A stretch of DNA of 64,000 bases, taken from contig NZ_JAQZZL010000001.1 of assembly GCF_028745505.1 (NCBI RefSeq), positions 1,357,818 to 1,421,817 on the forward strand. The letters are read 5' to 3'. Positions 26,061 through 33,863 of this stretch are shown in pieces. Position 1 is the first letter of the stretch. Every line of letters starts with the position of its first letter. Both the position numbers and the translations under genes were made by a program. This stretch comes from Lentisphaera marina. Lineage in GTDB: Bacteria; Verrucomicrobiota; Lentisphaeria; Lentisphaerales; Lentisphaeraceae. The notes beneath the pieces were generated by a model. That model was not told the origin of the DNA and searched no databases. It saw only the letters and a program-made list of their open reading frames with translations.

Positions 26061-27701
26061 ATGTCTGATCAAGAAATGCCGGAAGATCCGTTTGGAATCT
26101 TGAGCCCGGAAGAATTGATGGAGATTCAAGAGAAATACCGTAAACAAAAACTCAAAGAGTCTTTGATTGGACCGGTTATTTCTACTGCTATGCATGTCCT
26201 ACTTATTTTTGCAGCTTCCTTCTTTAAAGGAGAAACAAAAGAAGCCAATGCTCAAGTAGAGATTACACAACAAATTGAAGAAGTTGTCGAAGAACCACCG
26301 CCGCCCCCACCGCCGCCCCCACCGCCCGAGGAGCCAGACTTAGAGACTGAAGTTGATACGGTCAACCCTGAGGTTACAGAGACTGTTGATGTCGAAGACG
26401 TAGCTACAGAAGTTGAAGAAGTTAGTGATGAGCCGCCAGCGGCAGAGATCATGGATGATGTTGAAATGATGTCTGATGTGAAACCATCTACTTCACCAAT
26501 GCAATCAGCTAAAATGTTTAGTGCTCGTTCTCCCAATGCTAAATCTGCAGCACTACGTAAGTATGGTGGATCTAAAGCAGCTCAACAAAGCCTTTTAAAA
26601 GCTTTGGATTGGCTCGCTAAGAATCAACGTCCAGATGGATCATGGGGTAATAGTGGTACTACTGGTTTAGCTTTGTTAGCCTACTTAGCACACGGTGAAA
26701 CACCAAAATCTCAGCGTTATGGTAAGACCGTAGGTAAAGCGATCCAATGGTTAGCTAGCTCTAGTCCAGGTGCCAACCTAGTTTACTCACCAAATCTTGA
26801 AGTCGAAGAACGCATTGCAGGTATTAAAAACGTTACTCAAGAAGACTTAGGTTTCTTTGCCGCAGGTCCAGCTCAAGGAACAGGTGATGTAAGGGTTGCC
26901 CATGGTTACCCACATGCGATTAAAGTTTATGCACTAGCAGAAGCTTACACAATGACAGGTAATTACAGTATCGAGCGCCCGCTTAAAGCCTTTGCAAATA
27001 TTTTGATCAAAGGTCAAAAGAACGAAGGTGACTTTGATTATAACTATAAAAAGGGTCCACGTTGGGATAACTCTATTTCTTTTTGGAATTATCAGGCGAT
27101 TAAAGCTCTTAAAGCAACTGGCTTAGATTTTGAAGGTTTAGATGCAGCGGTTGAAAAATCTATACCTCGAATGAAGCTGATGGCAAAATATCATTTCCCT
27201 TACTCGGGTACTTCAAAACCCACGAAAGGACGAGGTAATGCAGGTCTTGCCGCAGCAGGAGCTTTATGTCTTCAGTTATTAGGTGCAGCCAAAGGTGATA
27301 GTAATGTTGATAACATTATGGATCGAATTCACAAAGAGTCTATCCCGCAAATGGATTGGGCTAACTCACCTAAGAAATGGACAATGTACGCTTGGTATTA
27401 CCAAACTTTTGCTATGTTCCAGCACGGTGGTAAACACTGGAGAGACTGGAATAACGCCTTCCAGAAAGTCTTGATGAAAAATCAACACCCCGAAGGTTAT
27501 TGGTCACATGAACTCGCATGGGGAGCAGGTAAAAATATCGAAAGTAAAGCTTACCAAACATCTTTAGCAGCATTGATGTTGACTGTATACTATCGTTACC
27601 TACCTTCGACTTCAGTTAAGAAGACGAAGCCAAAATCAGATGCGCAGAAAAAGAAAGAAAAAGAAGCTGCAGCTGGCGAAGAGGCGATAGATATTTTCTA
27701 A
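26061..27701 (+). CDS. membrane-anchored TonB-like protein with terpenoid-cyclase-like alpha/alpha-toroid domain
   Basis: A 546-residue protein of unknown function. Residues 1-30 are cytosolic (LSPEELMEIQEKYRKQKLKES), one transmembrane segment spans about 36-53, and a Pro-rich then acidic linker (11 consecutive prolines near residue 80) resembles TonB periplasmic spacers. From about 175 to 515 there is an alpha/alpha-toroid domain like prenyltransferase/squalene-oxidase repeats, with QRPDGSWGNSGTTGLALLAYLA, a later GLAAAGALCLQLLG and NQHPEGYWSHELAWG. The catalytic DxDD of squalene-hopene cyclase is not seen, so binding of a polymer or peptide is as likely as catalysis. A close paralogue follows. 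No exbB/exbD genes are nearby. Confidence 0.8.
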   Translation: MSDQEMPEDPFGILSPEELMEIQEKYRKQKLKESLIGPVISTAMHVLLIFAASFFKGETKEANAQVEITQQIEEVVEEPPPPPPPPPPPEEPDLETEVDTVNPEVTETVDVEDVATEVEEVSDEPPAAEIMDDVEMMSDVKPSTSPMQSAKMFSARSPNAKSAALRKYGGSKAAQQSLLKALDWLAKNQRPDGSWGNSGTTGLALLAYLAHGETPKSQRYGKTVGKAIQWLASSSPGANLVYSPNLEVEERIAGIKNVTQEDLGFFAAGPAQGTGDVRVAHGYPHAIKVYALAEAYTMTGNYSIERPLKAFANILIKGQKNEGDFDYNYKKGPRWDNSISFWNYQAIKALKATGLDFEGLDAAVEKSIPRMKLMAKYHFPYSGTSKPTKGRGNAGLAAAGALCLQLLGAAKGDSNVDNIMDRIHKESIPQMDWANSPKKWTMYAWYYQTFAMFQHGGKHWRDWNNAFQKVLMKNQHPEGYWSHELAWGAGKNIESKAYQTSLAALMLTVYYRYLPSTSVKKTKPKSDAQKKKEKEAAAGEEAIDIF

Positions 27702-27720
27702 TTAATAGCCTTAGATTTAC

Positions 27721-27754
27721 AAAAAGCCTTTGCGATTATCGCAAAGGCTTTTTT
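27721..27754 (+). terminator. intrinsic terminator built on the dispersed dyad
   Basis: A 16-bp stem: AAAAAGCC plus the dyad TTTGCGATTATCGCAAA (27729-27745) plus GGCTTTTTT, with a single-base centre and a T-run. It ends the first toroid gene. The dyad is the same sequence class that occurs inside genes elsewhere in the window. Confidence 0.9.
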
Positions 27755-27776
27755 GTGTCAATATAACAAAAATGAA

Positions 27777-27833
27777 AAAAGTGACAAAAATGACACTTTT
27801 AAACTTGCTTTGCTCAAAAAGTTCCCTTAGAGT
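27777..27833 (+). promoter_or_regulatory. promoter region of the second toroid paralogue
   Basis: The same layout as upstream of the first copy: TGAC half-sites 9 nt apart (27782 and 27791), TTGCTT (27805-27810), a 17-nt spacer, and TAGAGT (27828-27833). The 21-nt block holding the half-sites differs from the first copy only by swaps of A and G before TGAC. Confidence 0.45.
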
Positions 27834-27865
27834 TAGATATTACTAAATAAACTTGTGAGGAATTT

Positions 27866-29497
27866 ATGTCGAAAAAAGATTATGATGAAAATTTATTTGA
27901 ATTCTTAAATCCTGAAGAATTAATAGTAATACAGCAGGAGTACCGCAAGAAAAAGCTCAAAGAAACTCTTGTGGGACCTCTGGTCTCCACAGCTTTTCAT
28001 TTAGTGTTGATCCTTGTAGCAAGTCTTTTTAAAGCTGAAGTGAAAAAGCCGAGTCCTCAGATTGAATTGACTCAGGCGGTAGATAATAAGCCAGAGCTTC
28101 CCATACCTAAGCCATTGCCCAGACCAGAACCGAAAGAACCTGACTTAGATACTCCAATTGAAACCGATCTACCAATTGTCGAGAACATGAACAAAATGGA
28201 TATCAAGTTTGATAGTGAAGAAAATATTGATGGTCCACCGGCAGTAGAGTTGCTTAAAAATGTAACAATGCCAAAAGACTTAAAGCCATCAACATCAAAT
28301 TTCCTTTCGGATAGTAGTTGCATCTTAAGATCACCTGAGGGTAAAAGTAGGGCGCGAAACATTCACCGTGTCTCGGAAGCAAGTACTCAGAGTCTACTAC
28401 GGGCATTAGATTGGTTGGCTCAAAATCAGCGATCTGATGGTTCTTGGGGTAATAGCGGAGTGACTGGTTTGGCTTTATTGGCATATTTAGCAAATGGTGA
28501 TACACCAAAATCACAGCGTTATGGTAAAACGGTTGCGAAAGCAATTCAGTGGTTGGCAAGTTCAAGTCCTGGTGCAGAACTCGTTTATACACCAGGACTA
28601 GGTGGTGAGAAGCGTATTGTAGGTATAAAAACAACAACACAAGAGGATTTGGCTTATTATGCTTCTGGACCCTTAGCAGTGAGAGCGACAGGCGATGTTA
28701 ATGTAGCTCATGGCTACCCGCATGCGATCAAAGTCTATGCCTTGGCGGAGGCGTATATGATGACAAAGAACTACAGTTTAGAGCGTCCTTTAAAACATTT
28801 TGCAAGATTATTGATCAAGGGACAGAAGCCGGAAGGGGACTTTGATTATAATTATAAGAAGGGACCACGTTGGGATAACTCAATCTCCTTTTGGAATTAT
28901 CAGGCACTAAAGGCGCTCTCTGTTTCGGGTTTAGAAATTGATGGTTTGGGTGAAGCGATTGAAAAGGCTATCCCAAGAATGAAACTTATGGCGAAATTTC
29001 ATTTTCCTTATTCTGGGACATCAAAGCCAAGTAGCGGACGCGGAAATACAGGTCTTGCTGCTGCGGGAGCTTTGTGTTTACAGTTACTTGGGGCGGGTCA
29101 GAACGACAAGAATGTTGACAAGATAATGGATCGTTTATATAAGGAATCTCTTCCGCAGTTGGATTGGGATAAATCTCCTAAAAAATGGGTAATGTACGCT
29201 TGGTATTATCAAACCTTTGCCATGTTTCAGCACGGTGGAAAGTATTGGAAAGAATGGAATTCAGCTTTTCAAAAAGTATTGATAAAAAATCAGCATCCCG
29301 AAGGTTATTGGGCACACGAACTCGCTTGGGGAGCAGGAAAAAATATTGAGGCTAAAGCTTATCAAACCGCCATGGGAGCTTTAATGTTTACAGTTTATTT
29401 TCGCTATGGTATTCAATCACAAAGGTTTTCTTTAAAGGATGAAAAGCAAATTAAAAAACAAACTATTAATGAAGATGAGTTAATAGAGATTTTCTAA
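27866..29497 (+). CDS. second TonB-like / alpha-alpha-toroid protein (tandem paralogue)
   Basis: A 543-residue paralogue of the preceding gene. The N-terminal region is conserved in pattern (LNPEELIVIQQEYRKKKLKETLVGPLVSTAFH) with one transmembrane segment. The linker has diverged: mixed Pro-Lys (PELPIPKPLPRPEPKEPDL) instead of polyproline. The toroid domain (about 170-515) is nearly colinear and highly similar by eye, including RSDGSWGNSGVTGLALLAYLA, YNYKKGPRWDNSISFWNYQA and NQHPEGYWAHELAWG. Retention of both copies with matching upstream elements suggests separate partners for a shared scaffold (inference). It has its own terminator shared with the convergent sodN. Confidence 0.8.
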   Translation: MSKKDYDENLFEFLNPEELIVIQQEYRKKKLKETLVGPLVSTAFHLVLILVASLFKAEVKKPSPQIELTQAVDNKPELPIPKPLPRPEPKEPDLDTPIETDLPIVENMNKMDIKFDSEENIDGPPAVELLKNVTMPKDLKPSTSNFLSDSSCILRSPEGKSRARNIHRVSEASTQSLLRALDWLAQNQRSDGSWGNSGVTGLALLAYLANGDTPKSQRYGKTVAKAIQWLASSSPGAELVYTPGLGGEKRIVGIKTTTQEDLAYYASGPLAVRATGDVNVAHGYPHAIKVYALAEAYMMTKNYSLERPLKHFARLLIKGQKPEGDFDYNYKKGPRWDNSISFWNYQALKALSVSGLEIDGLGEAIEKAIPRMKLMAKFHFPYSGTSKPSSGRGNTGLAAAGALCLQLLGAGQNDKNVDKIMDRLYKESLPQLDWDKSPKKWVMYAWYYQTFAMFQHGGKYWKEWNSAFQKVLIKNQHPEGYWAHELAWGAGKNIEAKAYQTAMGALMFTVYFRYGIQSQRFSLKDEKQIKKQTINEDELIEIF

Positions 29498-29502
29498 TAA
29501 AA

Positions 29503-29535
29503 AAAGGGTCTTTGCGATAATCGCAAAGACCCTTT
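29503..29535. terminator. bidirectional terminator containing the dispersed dyad
   Basis: A 16-bp stem AAAGGGTC plus TTTGCGATAATCGCAAA (dyad at 29511-29527) plus GACCCTTT, flanked by A- and T-rich runs on both sides. It sits between the convergent toroid gene and sodN and should end both. Confidence 0.88.
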
Positions 29536-29553
29536 GTTTTTAATGGATAAATC

Positions 29554-30018
29554 TTAGTGGCTGTGCTCGAGGTGTACGTGGTAATAAGGAACGATGGCCA
29601 TGATAGCTTTTTTAAGTTCCTCTGAATATTTACCGTCGGCATTTTGTTTTACTTTCATAGCCGCAACCATAATGGCATGGTGCTTCGCAAGACGATCAGC
29701 ATAATCTTTTTGTGACGCTTTGATGCGTTGAGTCATGAAGTAATGGCTTATTGTCTCGATGACATTTTGAGCATGAGTTTCTTTGTTAGTTACCCAGCGA
29801 CTGAGTTGGTTGGCTGATTGCGCATCAGTTTTACCCGCTAGTTCAGCAATCATTTTACTTGCTTTAGCAGTTGTTTTTGTGTCTTCCAACATTTGTACTA
29901 CGCGGGCACCATCATCATAGATGCCACAAGGTACCTCGCAGTGAGCTTGAGCAGTTTGATTTGTGATGATGGCAGTGAAGCAAATGACTCCAGCAGTAAG
30001 AACTTTTTTCAGTAACAT
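29554..30018 (-). CDS. sodN: nickel superoxide dismutase with Sec signal peptide
   Basis: Disproportionates superoxide with a Ni ion held by the N-terminal hook. The nickel hook HCEVPCGIY reads residue for residue like the Streptomyces HCDLPCGVY. It is preceded by a 25-residue Sec signal peptide ending AQA, so signal peptidase cleavage gives His1, Cys2, Cys6 and Tyr9 of the mature enzyme. Mature length is 129, against about 117 in Streptomyces. The four-helix part has SRWVTNKETHAQ. No sodX protease gene is adjacent, which fits maturation by signal peptidase (inference). The enzyme would act outside the cytosol. AGGAG lies 8 nt before the ATG. Confidence 0.93.
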   Translation of the reverse strand: MLLKKVLTAGVICFTAIITNQTAQAHCEVPCGIYDDGARVVQMLEDTKTTAKASKMIAELAGKTDAQSANQLSRWVTNKETHAQNVIETISHYFMTQRIKASQKDYADRLAKHHAIMVAAMKVKQNADGKYSEELKKAIMAIVPYYHVHLEHSH

Positions 30019-30110
30019 CGCAAGTCTCCTATATTATTGCGTTAGACTTAATAAAGGCCAGTTTTTCGATTTATAAACTTTATTTAATTACGACGTTCTT
30101 TAGAAATCTA

Positions 30111-31109
30111 TTAATTAAGTCGTTTTTGGACGCTTTTATGATTTAGGGCTTTCGGAGCTTGGAGCTTTTGCCCTAGTTTTTGTCCATGTTTGTATAAGCC
30201 TTGGTCAAGTTTAACCTTATAAGAGACTGATCGTGTGCGTGGATTAAGTTCTTGGAAAAAAGATTGCAGTGCGGGATTTCTTAAATGAATCAGGGCATTT
30301 TTACAGGCTACATCATTACTCTTTAAACTCATTTCAAAGCCTTCATATAATCCGAGCAAAAATTGATCTCGTCTTTGACCATGACTTTTGTGTTCTTGCC
30401 ATAATTTTTCACCTCTTGAGTAGAGGAAGTTGTAAATATATTCAGCGGTGTCCAAGTTTTGTAACTCGCCGTAAAATTCAAAGAAGTATTTACTCTCAAT
30501 TGATGAATGGTTTTTTAGGGCTTTTACATAAAAATATCGACTACAAATATTGATGATCTGGCTATGCCAAACGGGGCAGCGTTTGAAAGCTTTGCCAATT
30601 GAGCGAAATGAAAAGCTATGCTCGTGAGGAATGTGGTTGTATTTGGAGCTTAATTCTTGAGCTTTAATGGCGGCACTTTGAGCTTCATTTGGGTTGTTGG
30701 ATTTTGCTAAAGCTAAGAGCTTATTAATTTTATCGTTTAGTGAGGATTGTTTTTGCGGACTCCGCAAACTGGCTTTGGCAGATATGCCCAATTCAGTACA
30801 AGCACGTTGAAAAGACTTTCCATGCGAACTTTCATTAAGTCCTTGATAGATTTTGTCTGCGATCATATGAGCAAGCTCATGTTTGAAAACTAAGATGACT
30901 TGTTCCCAAGGGTAATTAAAAAAAATATGTTCCGCTAAAGAGATTTCATTCTTCGCGTGAATCCACTTGCCTGCACATGCCGTCAGTTCATTGGAAATAC
31001 TTAAAGTAGGGCATTCAAGTTTATATCTATGTAGAGTGTCTTGAGCACATTGATTTAAGCGTAAATACCAAGCGCGGTAAAGATTTTGCGGATCATCTGA
31101 ATTTGGCAT
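30111..31109 (-). CDS. SprT-like zinc metalloprotease-fold protein with DUF2786
   Basis: A 332-residue protein. The SprT-like domain is N-terminal: KHELAHMIA (HExxH-type, His77, Glu78, His81) and a third ligand in SSHGKSFQRACTELG (His96), as in SprT/Spartan. A DUF2786 segment follows at about 125-165 (KINKLLALAKSNNPNEAQSAAIKAQELS). The C-terminal 150 residues are helical and basic without a recognised family. SprT-type proteases cleave DNA-bound or crosslinked proteins in eukaryotes; the bacterial role is unclear. One exact dispersed dyad lies in it, between the SprT-like and DUF2786 regions. The start lacks a strong Shine-Dalgarno. Confidence 0.82.
   Translation of the reverse strand: MPNSDDPQNLYRAWYLRLNQCAQDTLHRYKLECPTLSISNELTACAGKWIHAKNEISLAEHIFFNYPWEQVILVFKHELAHMIADKIYQGLNESSHGKSFQRACTELGISAKASLRSPQKQSSLNDKINKLLALAKSNNPNEAQSAAIKAQELSSKYNHIPHEHSFSFRSIGKAFKRCPVWHSQIINICSRYFYVKALKNHSSIESKYFFEFYGELQNLDTAEYIYNFLYSRGEKLWQEHKSHGQRRDQFLLGLYEGFEMSLKSNDVACKNALIHLRNPALQSFFQELNPRTRSVSYKVKLDQGLYKHGQKLGQKLQAPKALNHKSVQKRLN
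30752..30768. repeat. dispersed dyad, exact and fully palindromic
   Basis: TTTGCGGACTCCGCAAA: perfect 8-bp arms around one central C. Inside the SprT-like gene, encoding LRSPQ (codon phase 3). Confidence 0.8.
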
Positions 31110-31192
31110 AAAGAAAAAGTTTTTTTGTGATTGTTCAAAATTAAAGATCCGCTAATTTAGGCGCAATTAAAAAATATCAATAGGAAGAGACA

Positions 31193-31696
31193 ATGTTAAA
31201 GAAAGTTGAAAATGCGTTTGAGCAGTTTTTATTTGCCAGTCGTTGGTTATTGGCACCATTTTATCTAGGTTTAGTGGTTGGTTTAGCCTTGTTGTTAGTG
31301 AAGTTTTCCAAGGAAGTCTTTCATTTGGTTACAGTCATTGGCACAATTACTAAGCCAGATCTTATTATTTCTGTTTTGACTTTAATTGATATATCTCTGA
31401 TTGCTAACCTCTTAGTTATTATCACATTTAGTGCCTACGAAAGTTTTGTCTCAAAGATTGAAGTAGCTATTGATGAAGATAAGCCTGGTTGGATGGGTAA
31501 AGTGGGTTTTGGGCAATTAAAAATTAAACTCATTGGCTCAATTGTTGCCATCTCTTCTATTGAGTTACTTAAAGTCTTTATGCGTGAGGGGGCCTTAAAT
31601 TCTGAAGAAGTTAAATTAAAAATAGCGATGCATATAACTTTTGTTTTTTCAGGTTTGCTCATGGCCTTGATGGATTGGCTTTCAAATAAAAAGTAG
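31193..31696 (+). CDS. YqhA/UPF0114 family inner-membrane protein
   Basis: A 167-residue protein with four hydrophobic segments (about 19-40, 63-83, 110-127, 145-162), the UPF0114/YqhA layout. The N-terminal FEQFLFASRWLLAPFYLGLVVGL is characteristic of the family. Function is not established. AGGAAGAG lies before the ATG. The next gene starts 8 bp downstream, so it probably leads a unit with the gene at 31705 and tmk. Confidence 0.87.
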   Translation: MLKKVENAFEQFLFASRWLLAPFYLGLVVGLALLLVKFSKEVFHLVTVIGTITKPDLIISVLTLIDISLIANLLVIITFSAYESFVSKIEVAIDEDKPGWMGKVGFGQLKIKLIGSIVAISSIELLKVFMREGALNSEEVKLKIAMHITFVFSGLLMALMDWLSNKK

Positions 31697-31704
31697 GTAG
31701 AATC

Positions 31705-32220
31705 ATGATTCAGACTTTAGATAAATTTATTAAAGATATTAATGATCCTGCGATCACCAAGACATTCGAGCAAGCTCCTTTTACGAAGCGCTTAGCTTTG
31801 AGCCCAGCCAAGGATGTGGTCGTTAAAAAAGCTCAAGAGCTTATGAAGGAATCATCAAAGTTGAAGGCTTTGAATGGAGTGCAGAAAGAAATGCTTGAAT
31901 CTGCGTTTTATTTAGCGTGGGACTGCTTGGATGAAGGGCATGAGATTATTAGTAATATTGGCGATTTAGAAGCGAGTTATTTACATTGTGTGATGCATCG
32001 CGTCGAAGGCGACCTTCCTAATGCAGGCTATTGGTATCGTCGTTCTAGTGCTTGTGATTTACATGATGACTTAGCCGACTTAGTGGCAAACTTAGTGCCT
32101 AATTCGGCAGTTTTTAGTGATCCCGTTGAGTACGGTAAAATGGAAGGCAAGATGGGGGCAGAGTATAAAAAAGTTCGTCAATACGAGTTTGCTTTGTACG
32201 TTAAGGAGATCTTGAAATAA
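31705..32220 (+). CDS. conserved protein of unknown function
   Basis: A 171-residue soluble, helical protein. The middle (LAWDCLDEGHEIISNIG, then SYLHCVMHRVEGDLPNAGYWYRRSSAC) matches a pattern I recall from hypothetical proteins of Planctomycetes and Verrucomicrobia (DExHxIxQ, then WHAIxHRREGDxxNAxYWxR). No catalytic function is known to me. The conserved His, Glu and Arg residues suggest a ligand site. Its stop overlaps the tmk ATG by 1 bp (TAATG), so expression is coupled to tmk. Confidence 0.75.
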   Translation: MIQTLDKFIKDINDPAITKTFEQAPFTKRLALSPAKDVVVKKAQELMKESSKLKALNGVQKEMLESAFYLAWDCLDEGHEIISNIGDLEASYLHCVMHRVEGDLPNAGYWYRRSSACDLHDDLADLVANLVPNSAVFSDPVEYGKMEGKMGAEYKKVRQYEFALYVKEILK

Positions 32221-32843
32221 TGGATTGCTCAAGATTCATCGTCGTAGAAGGTAGTGAAGGTGCAGGTAAGAGCACCGCGATAAAACTCATTCAAAAGGTA
32301 CTCGAAGATAAAGGTCAAGAAGTGGTTCTTGCAAGAGAACCAGGTGGAACTCCCATGGCGGAGGATTTACGAACAGTGATTAAATCAGCTGCAGTTGATG
32401 AAAAGGTTGATCCTCGAACAGAGTTATTGATCATGTATGCTGCAAGAGTACAATTAGTTGAGAATGTGATTCGCCCCGCTTTAGAGCGCGGAGCTTGGCT
32501 TGTATGTGATCGCTTTTTCTATTCTACATGGGCTTACCAAGGTGGCGGTAGAGAGTTAGGTTTGGATTTGATTAAACCTATTCACGATATTTGCTTGTCT
32601 GATATGATTCCTGGTTTGACGATCTTTATGGATTTGGATCCAGAGCTGGGCTTAGAACGTGCGCGCGGTCGTGGTGCCTTAGATCGTTTTGAGCTTGAAC
32701 AAATTGACTTTTTTCACCGCACGCGTCAAATGTATAATCAACTTTGCGAAGACCGCAAAGAAATGCAAAAAATTGATGCCTCAAAAACCATGGAAGAGGT
32801 GCATTTAGACCTCATGAGTTTGATCCACGCTTATGTGGATTAA
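32220..32843 (+). CDS. tmk: thymidylate kinase
   Basis: Phosphorylates dTMP to dTDP with ATP. At 207 residues it shows the P-loop GSEGAGKST (11-19), the DR motif in CDRFFYSTWAYQGG (97-110) and a lid with Arg residues (ARGRGALDRFE near 148-158). REPGGT at 39-44 is also diagnostic. It overlaps the preceding gene by 1 bp. An exact dispersed dyad lies near its 3' end. Identity is secure. Confidence 0.96.
   Translation: MDCSRFIVVEGSEGAGKSTAIKLIQKVLEDKGQEVVLAREPGGTPMAEDLRTVIKSAAVDEKVDPRTELLIMYAARVQLVENVIRPALERGAWLVCDRFFYSTWAYQGGGRELGLDLIKPIHDICLSDMIPGLTIFMDLDPELGLERARGRGALDRFELEQIDFFHRTRQMYNQLCEDRKEMQKIDASKTMEEVHLDLMSLIHAYVD
32743..32759. repeat. dispersed dyad, exact TTTGCG-N5-CGCAAA
   Basis: Centre AAGAC. 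Inside tmk, encoding LCEDRK (codon phase 2). Confidence 0.75.
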
Positions 32844-32863
32844 GTAAATAGTAGTTCTCAAAA

Positions 32864-33322
32864 ATGATGGACGTGTTTGTTTATGGCACATTGCAGAGTG
32901 CGATGCCTTATCATCATTTATGTGGGCGAATAAACAAAGTGAAAAAAGCTCAGACTTGGGGTCGGCTTTATGCTTTGTCTGAAGGCTACCCCGCCTTGGA
33001 GTTACCAAGTCAAATGATTATGGCACTAGGAACTTGTGATTATCAGAACGATGCGAATTTATGTCAAACTCTATTAGATTCAGTAGTCAAGCCGAGTGGT
33101 GATTGGGATTGTATTCATGGTGAGCTATTAAACTTGAATAATCCTAATCAAATTGAGCAGATGGATGAATTTGAAGACTTCTCACCTTATAATGAGAATA
33201 GTCTTTACTTACGACAATTAGTTCCAGTTTTAGTTGGGGATGAGTGGGCTTACGTGTGGGCCTACCATTACAATCAGGTTCATACTGGACGGCGGATTAG
33301 AAGTGGTCGCTGGAAAAATTAA
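32864..33322 (+). CDS. gamma-glutamylcyclotransferase-like (AIG2/GGCT) protein
   Basis: A 152-residue protein of the GGCT fold. The N-terminal MMDVFVYGTLQSAMPYHHL contains the substrate-loop YGTL signature, and the proposed catalytic Glu lies in the segment EQMDEFEDFSPYNENSLYLRQ near 105-120. Such proteins cleave gamma-glutamyl or related amine linkages, and the actual substrate cannot be told. It follows tmk by 20 bp and may be part of the same transcript. Confidence 0.85.
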   Translation: MMDVFVYGTLQSAMPYHHLCGRINKVKKAQTWGRLYALSEGYPALELPSQMIMALGTCDYQNDANLCQTLLDSVVKPSGDWDCIHGELLNLNNPNQIEQMDEFEDFSPYNENSLYLRQLVPVLVGDEWAYVWAYHYNQVHTGRRIRSGRWKN

Positions 33323-33425
33323 ATTTTTATGACACAAATAACCAAGTTCTCTATGAAAAGAATTTGCATTTAATTTAGATGAGTGAAGAATCATTTTAAG
33401 TTAAATTAATTCCTCGGAGAATAAA

Positions 33426-33863
33426 GTGAAAATATCGATTGCATCAGATCATGCAGGTTTTGAATTCAATAATAAATTAAAGCAATACTTGGAGTCTAAG
33501 GGACACGTAGTTACAAGTTTTGGCTGTTCAGGTTTGGATAGTTGCGATTATCCCGATTTCGGTATTCCTGCAGCAAAATCGGTTTCGGAAGGTGAGGTTG
33601 ATCGAGCTATTTTAGTTTGTAACAATGGCATTGGTATGAGTATGCTTGCCAATAAATTAAATGGTGTATTAGCGGCATTAGTCTATTCTGAAGAAACAGC
33701 TCGTATGACTCGCCAACATCACGGCTCTAATGTTTTGTGTTTAGGTGCGGCTCAGTTTAGTGAAGAAGAATTGATGACATTCATAAAAACATGGATGGAA
33801 ACAGAGTTTGAAGGTGGTCGTCACGATCGTCGCATTGGAAAAGTGAGAGATTTAGATTCTTAA
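33426..33863 (+). CDS. rpiB: ribose-5-phosphate isomerase B
   Basis: Interconverts ribose 5-phosphate and ribulose 5-phosphate in the pentose phosphate pathway. At 145 residues it is of RpiB type: ASDHAGFEFNNKLK at the N-terminus, YPDFGIPAAKSV, and RQHHGSNVLCLG with the conserved His pair. The active-site Cys is in LVCNNGIGMSMLANKLNG; most family members have CGTGIG or CGSGIG here, so the two Asn are unusual. The start is GTG with GGAGAA 5 nt upstream. Its stop overlaps the next ATG by 1 bp. A related sugar isomerase (LacA/B-type) activity is the main alternative. Confidence 0.9.
   Translation: MKISIASDHAGFEFNNKLKQYLESKGHVVTSFGCSGLDSCDYPDFGIPAAKSVSEGEVDRAILVCNNGIGMSMLANKLNGVLAALVYSEETARMTRQHHGSNVLCLGAAQFSEEELMTFIKTWMETEFEGGRHDRRIGKVRDLDS

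Noticed and set aside
26296..26331. CCG/CCC-rich repeat as a microsatellite or phase-variable tract
   Set aside because: It is a polyproline codon run in frame with the TonB-like linker, not a homopolymer or tandem repeat with slippage character at the reading-frame level.
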